Below, in pieces: positions 1-6,653 of a stretch of 38,525 bases of DNA. Source of the stretch: Planctomycetota bacterium (GTDB lineage Bacteria; Planctomycetota; Phycisphaerae; Phycisphaerales; SM1A02); NCBI GenBank assembly GCA_024230295.1, contig JAAERN010000069.1, positions 97,752-136,276 on the forward strand, in the 5' to 3' direction. Below the pieces are notes generated by a model. It had not been told where the DNA came from. It saw nothing but the letters and a program-made list of their open reading frames with translations, and did not search any database. Positions within the stretch are counted from its first letter, which is position 1; every line of letters starts with the position of its first letter. Both the position numbers and the translations under genes were made by a program.

Positions 1-1021
1 CCTGAGCGGAGGCTGCTCCAGGAAGGAATGCGGCAGCGCCGCGTCGAAGTTGTTCAAGCCGCGCCCGATCCAGTCGGTGGTTGAATCCCGACAGTTCCAA
101 AGTCCCCGCGAGACGGACGCGGCCGCCAAGGGGCGTGACTGCAATCTTCGCCTCGCGAAGTACTCCTGCCATGATCGGTGGCTGTGGCATCGCAAGCATC
201 GTGTGATATCCCTTGGCGGGTTGCATTTGAACGGTGACGCCAAGTTGGCGAGCGAGTGGAGACGACCAAACGCCTGCAGCGACCAGTAGTTTGTCTGCTT
301 TGTGAGACTCGCCACATGCCGTTGCCACGCTCCAAGAGTCATGGTCTTGTTGCAATGACGTGACGGATCGTGCTTGAAGCACCTGTCCCCCGAGCGAACA
401 AATGGACCGCCGAAGTTCATCACACAGGCACGCAGGGTCGACTGTCATGCCTGCTTCATGGACGATGGCGCCGCGGACGGTCTCGCCCCAGACCGGATCC
501 CGCGCTCGCAGTTCGCCGCCGCTGAGGTAGGTCGTTGCAAAGCCCAACTTCTCCATCCAGACAAGTTCCGCCTCTGCCTCTGCTTCTCCTTGCTTTGTCA
601 GCCAGAAGTCTGTGATGCCGGAGGCGGTCAGTGTGGAGTTTGCCTCAAGATCTTCGATCAACGCGTCGAAGCCATCGCGGCTGAAGGCCGACATAGCGCC
701 AAGAGTCACCATGGAGTTGTGATAGTGGCGATCGCGGCAGGCGAGTCGGAACGAAACGAGCCAACGCGTCAGAGGGAGGCTTGGTCGAGGAGGGATGAAG
801 AGGGGACTCCGGCGATCCAGTAGCATTTGGAGTGCCTGGGGAGGCACCGCAGGCGATGGAATGGGGGGGTGGCCGGGGGCGATTTGACCGGCGTTTCCTC
901 GAGACGGTGTGACAGAGTCCGGCCCCGCATCCAGTACAAGGACATCCATACCTCTCTTGAGCAGTGCATGTGCGGTAGTGAGTCCGACGATGCCTCCGCC
1001 GACGATGATGACTCGCTCCAT
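1..1021 (-). CDS. FAD-dependent oxidoreductase, D-amino-acid dehydrogenase (DadA)-like, 3' end outside the window
   Basis: The reading frame is open from an ATG at 1021 to the left edge, giving about 340 residues; family members are usually a little over 400, so the C-terminal part is missing. The N-terminus carries the Rossmann dinucleotide-binding motif (VIIVGGGIVGLTTA, residues 4-17) followed by an acidic strand end (VLVLDAG). A short GNAGQIAPGH stretch resembles the flavin-contacting segment of DadA-type enzymes. Such enzymes oxidise D-amino acids, or other amines such as glycine or sarcosine, to 2-oxo acids and pass electrons to the respiratory chain or oxygen. The substrate cannot be read from the sequence. 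It is divergent from a Gfo/Idh/MocA oxidoreductase with 90 bp between the starts, so the two may share a control region. Family assignment is firm; the DadA subtype is moderate. Confidence 0.85.
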   Translation of the reverse strand, partial: MERVIIVGGGIVGLTTAHALLKRGMDVLVLDAGPDSVTPSRGNAGQIAPGHPPIPSPAVPPQALQMLLDRRSPLFIPPRPSLPLTRWLVSFRLACRDRHYHNSMVTLGAMSAFSRDGFDALIEDLEANSTLTASGITDFWLTKQGEAEAEAELVWMEKLGFATTYLSGGELRARDPVWGETVRGAIVHEAGMTVDPACLCDELRRSICSLGGQVLQARSVTSLQQDHDSWSVATACGESHKADKLLVAAGVWSSPLARQLGVTVQMQPAKGYHTMLAMPQPPIMAGVLREAKIAVTPLGGRVRLAGTLELSGFNHRLDRARLEQLRRGAAAFLPGAASAQ

Positions 1022-1111
1022 GGTCACATGCGGCATGCTACGCTCAATCAGATGGTGCCAGCTGAAGTGGGTGGCTTGGTGCAGTATTTCAGATTGAACG
1101 AGGAGAATTCG

Positions 1112-2185
1112 ATGGCAATTGGGATCGGTATTCTGGGTGCAGGCGCGATCGCAAGAGTTCACGCGCAAGGCATCGCGGACGCTGGCGGACACTTGGTCGG
1201 TTTCTGTGATTTGGATGGCGCCAAAGCGAGCGAAGCTGCCGCCGAGTGGGATACCCAGTCGTGGTCAGATCCAACGGCGCTGCTCTCATGTGATGACGTC
1301 AAGGCAGTCGTTGTTGCCGTGCCGAATGCGGCGCATGCGGCCATGGCGATTGCAGCGATGGAAGCGGGCAGGGATGTGCTCCTTGAGAAGCCCATGGCGA
1401 TGACGGTGGAACAGTGCCGTGAGATTCTGGCTGCACGGGATCGAACGGGGCGGCGTCTGCAGGTTGGATTTGTATGCCGATTTGCAGCAACGGTCCTTGC
1501 TGCGCGGCAACATATCGAGGCTGGGCGACTTGGCCGAATCTACCAAGCGCGTGCCGTCATGTTGCGGCGGCGAGGGATTCCCGGCCTTGGCCGCTGGTTT
1601 ACAGATAGAGCCCGATCTGGCGGCGGAGTCTTGATTGATCTGGGGCCACATCTCGTCGACTTGGTGCTCTCCCTTTGTGGTCGACCCGAGGTATCCCGGG
1701 TGAGCGCTGCTACCAGCAGTCGCTTTGGACAACCTCCTCGCGGCTATCGATTCACTGAGATGTGGTCCGGCCCGCCTGAATTGGACGGTGTCTTTAACGT
1801 GGATGACGCAGCAACTGCCATGCTGCGGTGCCGAGATGGCCTGAGTATTACGTTGGAAACAGCATGGGCCTCGCATTTGCCTGACGGCACGATTGCCGAT
1901 GGTGTCACACTCTTCGGTGAAGACGCCGCTATGCACTTCGACATATGGGGCAATAGTGTGACCATCGGCACGCAACTTGATGATGAGGTCGTGGACGTGT
2001 CGCATCCGATTCCTGCGAATGAAGGCTGGGGGACAGCCTTCAAACGTGAGCATGATTGCTTCGAGTCGTACTGCTCGGGCGGAGACGCCGGACCAAGCGG
2101 TGAAGACGGTCTTGGCGTTCAGCGGGTCCTGGAGGCGATGTATCGATCAGCAGAGGCTCAGGCAGAAGTCGAAGTCAGCTCGTGA
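1112..2185 (+). CDS. Gfo/Idh/MocA family NAD(P)-dependent oxidoreductase
   Basis: This 357-residue protein has an N-terminal Rossmann fold beginning GIGILGAGAIARVHAQG and the family EKP motif (residues 92-94, in LLEKPMAMT), whose lysine is the usual catalytic residue. The second half contains GGGVLIDLGPHLVDLVL, typical of the substrate-side alpha/beta domain in sugar and inositol dehydrogenases. The open frame extends upstream to 827, but that part runs over the divergent DadA-like gene. The ATG at 1112 is chosen because it has a good Shine-Dalgarno (AGGAG, 1101-1105) and starts directly at the Rossmann strand. Members oxidise or reduce sugars, inositols, bile pigments or related substrates with NAD(P); the substrate here is unknown. 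Its last 11 bases overlap the end of the convergent CPBP protease gene. No signal peptide is seen, so it is probably cytoplasmic. Confidence 0.9.
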   Translation: MAIGIGILGAGAIARVHAQGIADAGGHLVGFCDLDGAKASEAAAEWDTQSWSDPTALLSCDDVKAVVVAVPNAAHAAMAIAAMEAGRDVLLEKPMAMTVEQCREILAARDRTGRRLQVGFVCRFAATVLAARQHIEAGRLGRIYQARAVMLRRRGIPGLGRWFTDRARSGGGVLIDLGPHLVDLVLSLCGRPEVSRVSAATSSRFGQPPRGYRFTEMWSGPPELDGVFNVDDAATAMLRCRDGLSITLETAWASHLPDGTIADGVTLFGEDAAMHFDIWGNSVTIGTQLDDEVVDVSHPIPANEGWGTAFKREHDCFESYCSGGDAGPSGEDGLGVQRVLEAMYRSAEAQAEVEVSS

Positions 2186-2900
2186 CTTGTCCAAGCAGGA
2201 CGACGACGTCATAGCCTGCATGGGCGACGACAGCGACCGCAAAGCCGCGAAACACATAAAGCCACCCGAGGTAGGCTCCGGCGAGCGTGACAAATACCAC
2301 GCCGTTAGCAGGCATTGCTGAAGGATCGTGGTAGAGCGTGAAAGCAACGGTGGTCGCGATGATCGCGGCGAGCGTGCCGGTAGCAGGCTTGAACTTCGCC
2401 ACGTCAACCAGCAACCAGTGCACAGTCGCAATGCCCACCATGCGAAAGAGCAATTCCTCTGAGAGTCCCGCACCGATGGCGATGGCTACCGCGTCCATCG
2501 CAGACACCGGTTCGACCGGATTGATAGTTAACGCGTGCGACTGCATCGTGCCAAGGAAGGCGGCGGCTGCAAGAAGGGGGGCAACTCCGATGAACCCCTC
2601 CAGCAGCAGGCGAGCAGGTTCTGTGAGTGATAATCGCCACTTTTCACCAACGAGCACGTGCCATGCAATGAGAGTTGCCAGCACGACGAAGCTCGTTGCA
2701 TGAAGGACGAATAATGGAGAGAGCCCGAAAAAATGAAGCGCTGCTCCGATCTGAACATGGGCGAGAATCCGAGAAGCGGAGGGGCTTGCGGCGTTGAACA
2801 GGAGTGCTGCTTCGAGAAAGACAATCAGCGGCAACAACGCGGCCAGAGTTGGAAGTGGCCGGTGCCCAAGAGCACTCGTAGATGTGTCATGGGGCTGCAC
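2175..2900 (-). CDS. CPBP family intramembrane glutamic protease (CAAX protease-like)
   Basis: The 241-residue protein is almost entirely hydrophobic, with roughly six to eight membrane segments. The CPBP (Abi/Rce1-like) motifs are present in order: SEELLFR with the paired glutamates at about 148-149 and Arg 153, FTLYH with His 191, and a C-terminal HAGYD (His 227 to Asp 231). These residues form the intramembrane active site in the family. Substrates of bacterial members are mostly unknown. The start is uncertain: translation from the GTG at 2898-2900 gives the listed length, but no convincing ribosome binding site precedes it. The gene lies downstream of rpsT, after a GC-rich hairpin, and overlaps the 3' end of the convergent oxidoreductase gene by 11 bp. 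Confidence 0.85.
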   Translation of the reverse strand: MQPHDTSTSALGHRPLPTLAALLPLIVFLEAALLFNAASPSASRILAHVQIGAALHFFGLSPLFVLHATSFVVLATLIAWHVLVGEKWRLSLTEPARLLLEGFIGVAPLLAAAAFLGTMQSHALTINPVEPVSAMDAVAIAIGAGLSEELLFRMVGIATVHWLLVDVAKFKPATGTLAAIIATTVAFTLYHDPSAMPANGVVFVTLAGAYLGWLYVFRGFAVAVVAHAGYDVVVLLGQVTS

Positions 2901-2923
2901 AGGGGAAGTGTCTCATATGAACA

Positions 2924-2949
2924 GCGACCCGGCACCGGGGCCGGGTCGC
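2924..2949 (-). terminator. GC-rich hairpin after rpsT
   Basis: A perfect 9-bp stem (GCGACCCGG, 2924-2932, with CCGGGTCGC, 2941-2949) and an 8-base loop lie 27 bases past the rpsT stop codon. It is followed on the minus strand by TGTTCAT rather than a clean U-run. It could act as a weak intrinsic terminator or attenuator that limits readthrough from the strong rpsT promoter into the CPBP gene. Confidence 0.55.
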
Positions 2950-2976
2950 GAGGTTGTTCTTGATTGAGAGCAGGGT

Positions 2977-3255
2977 TCAGCCAGCCAGTGACGTCTTGAG
3001 ATCCCGAAGTCGCTGTGAGAGCCTGCTCTTGCGACGGGCTGCATGATTCTTGTGAATCGTGCTGGTCGTCGAAACTTGATCAAGTGCTTTTTGGACCGCG
3101 CGGAACGCAGTTTCAGCAGACTCGACATTGCGATCTTGGATTGCGACCAAGAATTCCTTGGTGCGGTCCTTGAGGACTCGCTTACGCCACCTATTGCGGG
3201 CTCGTCTGGCGTCGTCCTGTCGCATCTGTTTTTTGCGGGCGGGGGTATTGGGCAC
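2977..3255 (-). CDS. rpsT: 30S ribosomal protein S20
   Basis: The product is a 92-residue, strongly basic protein starting MPNTPARKKQMRQ, the usual S20 opening, and continuing with an Arg/Lys-rich helical body containing HKNHAARRKSRLSQRL near the C-terminus. S20 binds 16S rRNA early in assembly of the small subunit. The frame opens further upstream to 3291. The GTG at 3253-3255 is chosen because it matches the conserved S20 N-terminus and has GGAG about eight bases upstream. A sigma70-type promoter lies at 3318-3346 with a hairpin in the predicted leader. The gene is monocistronic or weakly joined to the CPBP gene, and divergent from tRNA-Arg. Confidence 0.96.
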   Translation of the reverse strand: MPNTPARKKQMRQDDARRARNRWRKRVLKDRTKEFLVAIQDRNVESAETAFRAVQKALDQVSTTSTIHKNHAARRKSRLSQRLRDLKTSLAG

Positions 3256-3283
3256 CGAATCATCTCCAGATCTCTTGAGGCCA

Positions 3284-3301
3284 GTCCCCACCGGAGGGGA
3301 C
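3284..3301 (-). promoter_or_regulatory. hairpin in the rpsT leader
   Basis: A perfect 6-bp GC stem (GTCCCC with GGGGAC) and a 6-base loop sit between the predicted transcription start (about 3311) and the GTG start at 3255. Flanking CCAG/CTGG bases allow an alternative pairing. Many ribosomal protein genes are autoregulated through leader structure; that role here is inference only. Confidence 0.4.
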
Positions 3302-3317
3302 CAGACTGGAATCGGGG

Positions 3318-3346
3318 AGTATCCCAGCCCCGGCCCTCCAAGTCAA
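3318..3346 (-). promoter_or_regulatory. sigma70-type promoter of rpsT
   Basis: Read on the minus strand, a -35 box TTGACT (3341-3346) is separated by exactly 17 bases (3324-3340) from a -10 box GATACT (3318-3323). Transcription would begin near 3311 and give a leader of about 55 bases before the rpsT GTG. This is the best promoter match I found in the window, and it is correctly placed for a highly expressed ribosomal gene. Confidence 0.75.
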
Positions 3347-3419
3347 CTGGCAGGCCGATATCCGGGGCTTCGCCCCCGTGGCGATGCGGTAAGGCAGGCG
3401 GTACCATCCCCGCTCCCCA

Positions 3420-3493
3420 GCGGGTGTAGCTCAATTGGATAGAGCATCGGTCTACGAAACCGAAGGTTGCAGGTTCGAATCCTGCCACCCGCG
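3420..3493 (+). tRNA. tRNA-Arg, anticodon ACG
   Basis: A complete cloverleaf can be folded by hand. The acceptor stem GCGGGTG (3420-3426) pairs with CACCCGC (3486-3492), and the D stem GCTC pairs with GAGC. The anticodon stem TCGGT/ACCGA closes the loop CTACGAA with anticodon ACG at 3454-3456. The T arm is GCAGG-TTCGAAT-CCTGC. The discriminator is G3493 and CCA is not encoded, so it must be added after transcription. ACG is normally deaminated to ICG and reads CGU, CGC and CGA. Confidence 0.97.
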
Positions 3494-3948
3494 TTCCTCT
3501 CCATTGGTCCATACCTATCTTGAGAGAGGCCCATTTGGAAGTGCATGGGTGTCCTCTCTTTGTCGCCCCTATTGGAGCGTTCTCCTTGGCAGGCCACGGA
3601 CCGCCCACTTGGTGGGGCGGCAGGGGCCAGCATGCATCGCGTTTCAGTCTACACGGGGGTACACCAGATTAGAATTTAATTCACACGATCTGATGTTGGT
3701 CACCCGTCGCAGGCAAAAACCGGCGATGGCGACGTCTGAAGGCTTGATGACCGCACCTTTGTGGGAAGGCGACTTTCTCGTCGGTGCCAAGTCCGGCTGT
3801 TCGAACTGACGCACCACTGTGGCAAGGCGTTGACCGTGCTGCCATTGAGAGGCACAGGCGAAACCGTTCAGTGAGCGCGGTGGTTCTGACATATCTGAAA
3901 CATGCTGCGCAACGAGCACGCTGCTAGCATCGCCAATGGAGGCGTACT
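3494..3948. other. 455-bp region between tRNA-Arg and the kinase gene
   Basis: No convincing gene was seen. The longest minus-strand frame here (3644-3967) has no recognisable features, and a 27-codon plus-strand frame at 3726 is too short to judge. A locally AT-rich stretch contains the perfect inverted repeat GAATT-T-AATTC (3672-3682), which could be an operator or promoter element. A TTGACC at 3830-3835 has no good -10 partner. The kinase promoter presumably lies here but I cannot place it. Confidence 0.5.
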
Positions 3949-6237
3949 GTGACAGAATCGGACACACCCAAGGTCAACCCGTCTGCTGAGACGGTGAGTG
4001 CGTCATCGCACTCCGAAACGGAGTCGATGTCCTTCGGCCACTTCCGGCTGCTTCGGCTGCTCGGGGAGGGTGGCATGGGCACCGTGTGGCTGGCCGATCA
4101 ACTCGAGCCTGTCAAGCGACGGGTCGCCATCAAGATCATCAAGCAGGGGATGGACACCAAGTCTGTCGTGGCACGCTTTGAGGCCGAACGACAGGCGATG
4201 GCGATGATGGACCATTCGGGAATCGCCAAAGTCTTCGAAGCCGGCGCGACGCCCGAAGGTCGACCTTACTTCGCGATGGAGTACACGCCGGGACTTCCCG
4301 TCACCCAGTTTTGTGATCAGAATGCATTTCCCATCAAGGATCGACTGCGGCTATTCATCGATATCTGCGACGCCATCCAGCATGCGCACACCAAGGGCAT
4401 TATTCACCGCGATATCAAACCATCGAACGTGCTCGTGCACCGTGGCGATGACGACACCCCGCACGTCAAGGTCATTGATTTTGGCGTGGCTAAGGCAACC
4501 TCGCAGCCGCTTACTGACAAGACGCTCTGCACCAACGTTGGGCAGTTTATCGGCACGCTTGAGTTCATGAGCCCTGAACAGGCGGAACTGACCGAGTCGG
4601 GCATCGATACGCGAACTGACGTCTACGCGATGGGGGTGCTGCTCTACGAATTGTTGACCGGTGAAGTGCCATTTACCAGTAAGCAGCTGCAAGGTGCAGG
4701 CTTTGACGAAGTCAGGCGGATTATTCGCGAAGACGAGCCGACCAGACCAAGCACCCGGCTGAGCACCTTCGATGCCAAGGAAGTCACGCGGATCAGCAAG
4801 GCCAGAAACGCCCGCATCGAGGAACTGGCTGCCATGCTCAGGCGAGAACTCGAGTGGATTCCGCTCAAGGCGCTCCGAAAGAATCGCGACGAACGATACG
4901 ATTCGCCCAAGCACATGGCCGACGATGTCAATCGGTATCTCTCAGGCGAACCTCTTGAGGCCGGACCAGTATCGCGTTGGTACCGCACGCGGAAGTTTGT
5001 CGGTCGCAACAAACTCGCAGTAGGAGTGACGTCTGTTGTAGCGCTCGGCGTGATCATCGCGCTTGGGGCGATCATCTTGCTCTACGGCGTATCGAAGTTC
5101 CATTTGGCTCGAGCCCAAGTCGCCGGAGAGTTCTCCAGTGAGTTGCTTGCGTCGATGCAGTATGTACAGGCCGAGGGCATGGATAAGGAATTGGTCACCG
5201 TCATGCTCGATCGCACATGGGAGCGAATGAGCAAGGACTTCTATACGCAGGCCGATGAGATTGAACTGCGAAACAGGATCGGGATGGCCTTTGTGAACCT
5301 CCGACTGTATGAGAAGGCCGAGCCGCACTTTCTCGGAGCGCTCGCCGTGGCACGACGAAGTGGCGAGGGAGCACGGGACACCATCGAGCGAAAACTCATG
5401 CTGGCCATGCTCTATCGCAAGTGGGCTCGGTATGACCAGGCGGCGCGCTATGCACAAGATGCACTGGATGTCAGCAGGCGGTTCCAAGGCGAAGATTCCG
5501 ATTCGGCGATTGCGGCCATTGGGCACATAGGTGCCATTCTGACCATGCAGAAGAAGTTTGATGAGGCCTTGCCCTACTACGAGCAATCTATTGCAGGTAA
5601 CCGACGCAATCTTGGAGACGATCATCACGAGACTTTGTATGCAATCGGCAATATGAGCGCCTGGTTGATGCGACAGGGACGGCTTGAAGAGGCGCTGCCT
5701 TATGAACAGGAGCGGATGGATGGACTCATTCGTGCACTGGGGGCCAAGCACGAACAGTCCATCGAGAGCCTGTATCGCATGGGTGTTCTCTTGAATCGGC
5801 TTGAGCGAGGGGAGGAGGCTGTGTCCTATCTGAGGCAGGCGCTGGATCTCGCGCCAGCGGCGCTGGGCAACAGGCATATGGTGACAGCGCGAGCGAGAAC
5901 CAGTCTGGCGGAGATTCTTCGAAAACAAGATAAGTGCGATGAGGCAACGCCGCTCCTTCGCGACGCATTGGCGGCCTTCCGCAGCCAGCTGGGCGACCAA
6001 TCGAAACAGACGATGTACACGATGTACTACCTTGCGGATTGTCTGATCACCATCGGCCAGTACGAGGAAGCTGAGCCGCTGGCGATTGAATGTCACGCGC
6101 TCAACGTCGCTGAATTTGGCGACGCGCATCAGGAGACCTACGACGCAGTCACACTGATGGTGTCGCTGCGTGATGGGCAGGGAAAGCCCGACGAAGCGCA
6201 GCGCTGGCGTGATCTCTTGCCTGAGGACACGGAGTAA
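3949..6237 (+). CDS. membrane-anchored Ser/Thr protein kinase with C-terminal TPR repeats
   Basis: This 762-residue protein starts at a GTG preceded by GGAGG (3938-3942). Residues about 30-340 form a Hanks-type kinase with all key motifs: glycine loop GEGGMGTV (39-46), AIK lysine 62, HRDIKPSN (153-160), DFG (177-179) and SPE (208-210). A single transmembrane helix lies near 356-380. The C-terminal half is roughly seven tetratricopeptide-like repeats of about 42 residues, of the kinesin-light-chain style (for example YYEQSIAGNRRNLGDDHHET), a protein-protein interaction scaffold. This kinase-TM-TPR layout is common in planctomycetes, and targets are generally unknown. All catalytic residues are present, so it should be active. 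It appears monocistronic and is followed by a strong hairpin. Confidence 0.93.
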   Translation: MTESDTPKVNPSAETVSASSHSETESMSFGHFRLLRLLGEGGMGTVWLADQLEPVKRRVAIKIIKQGMDTKSVVARFEAERQAMAMMDHSGIAKVFEAGATPEGRPYFAMEYTPGLPVTQFCDQNAFPIKDRLRLFIDICDAIQHAHTKGIIHRDIKPSNVLVHRGDDDTPHVKVIDFGVAKATSQPLTDKTLCTNVGQFIGTLEFMSPEQAELTESGIDTRTDVYAMGVLLYELLTGEVPFTSKQLQGAGFDEVRRIIREDEPTRPSTRLSTFDAKEVTRISKARNARIEELAAMLRRELEWIPLKALRKNRDERYDSPKHMADDVNRYLSGEPLEAGPVSRWYRTRKFVGRNKLAVGVTSVVALGVIIALGAIILLYGVSKFHLARAQVAGEFSSELLASMQYVQAEGMDKELVTVMLDRTWERMSKDFYTQADEIELRNRIGMAFVNLRLYEKAEPHFLGALAVARRSGEGARDTIERKLMLAMLYRKWARYDQAARYAQDALDVSRRFQGEDSDSAIAAIGHIGAILTMQKKFDEALPYYEQSIAGNRRNLGDDHHETLYAIGNMSAWLMRQGRLEEALPYEQERMDGLIRALGAKHEQSIESLYRMGVLLNRLERGEEAVSYLRQALDLAPAALGNRHMVTARARTSLAEILRKQDKCDEATPLLRDALAAFRSQLGDQSKQTMYTMYYLADCLITIGQYEEAEPLAIECHALNVAEFGDAHQETYDAVTLMVSLRDGQGKPDEAQRWRDLLPEDTE

Positions 6238-6255
6238 TTTCCGCGTACTGCGCAC

Positions 6256-6289
6256 CACAAGACCGATCGTCGCTCCGATCGGTCTTGTG
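6256..6289 (+). terminator. terminator hairpin after the kinase gene
   Basis: A perfect 14-bp stem (CACAAGACCGATCG with CGATCGGTCTTGTG) and a 6-base loop sit 18 bases past the kinase stop codon. It is followed by TTGAAC rather than a long U-run. The arms are symmetrical, so it could also stop minus-strand transcripts coming from the PEP-CTERM remnant. Confidence 0.75.
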
Positions 6290-6315
6290 TTGAACAAGGG
6301 ATTGATGAGTGAGGT

Positions 6316-6459
6316 TTAGCCGCGGAGGCTTCGGCGGCGGCGGGTTCCTAGCAGCGATGCTAGGCCGATCAAGGCTAGGGCGCCCGGTGCAGGCACCCCA
6401 TAGATGGTTGGGTTGTCCAGTCGGCAGGTGCCGTCCATGCCAACCACATTGATGGCGGT
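6316..6459 (-). pseudogene. orphan PEP-CTERM sorting-signal fragment
   Basis: The minus strand encodes a short tail ending VPAPGALALIGLASLLG followed by four arginines and a TAA at 6316-6318. This is a textbook PEP-CTERM C-terminal signal: a PAP/PEP box, a membrane helix and a basic cluster, which directs exported proteins to the exosortase-type sorting pathway. The open frame is only 47 codons, from the TGA at 6460-6462. An ATG at 6436-6438 would give just 40 residues and no signal peptide. Just upstream the neighbouring frame reads SGVVDLR, which would fit the end of such a protein if one frameshift had occurred. I read it as the 3' remnant of a decayed gene. A functional very short protein is a less likely alternative. 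Confidence 0.6.
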
Positions 6460-6584
6460 TCACGCAGATCCACGACCCCTGACGGTGGGCGGGCGTCACT
6501 CATTGGACTCACGAGATGCTTCTCACCTGCTCCGCGGGTGATCCAGCAGCCTGCCGGCCGGTCCGAGTCCCCTGGGCCTGAGAC

Positions 6585-6633
6585 CAATTGCAAACATCCC
6601 CAACTGGCGGACCAGCCGGGGATGCTGCAATTG
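6585..6633 (-). terminator. branched hairpin after the beta-helix gene
   Basis: The arms CAATTGCAAACATCCCC (6585-6601) and GGGGATGCTGCAATTG (6618-6633) pair over about 15 bp with one bulge. They enclose a small inner stem CTGG/CCAG (6604-6607 with 6612-6615). The structure lies 20 bases past the stop of the beta-helix gene on the minus strand and is probably its transcription terminator. Confidence 0.65.
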
Positions 6634-6653
6634 AGTTCTTTCTCTGGGCACGA

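Noticed and set aside
827-1111. The 5' extension of the Gfo/Idh/MocA frame
   Set aside because: It overlaps the start of the divergent DadA-like gene, while the ATG at 1112 has a good ribosome binding site and begins the Rossmann fold.
3343-3633. A minus-strand ORF with the phrase RIRTCNLRFRRPMLYPIE
   Set aside because: It is antisense to tRNA-Arg(ACG). This phrase is a well-known spurious translation of the tRNA complement.
3644-3967. A 107-codon minus-strand ORF before the kinase gene
   Set aside because: There is no recognisable domain, and its start overlaps the kinase start on the other strand.
4942-6297. A 451-codon minus-strand ORF opposite the kinase gene
   Set aside because: It runs antisense to a conserved kinase-TPR protein and shows no domain; long antisense frames are expected in GC-rich coding DNA.
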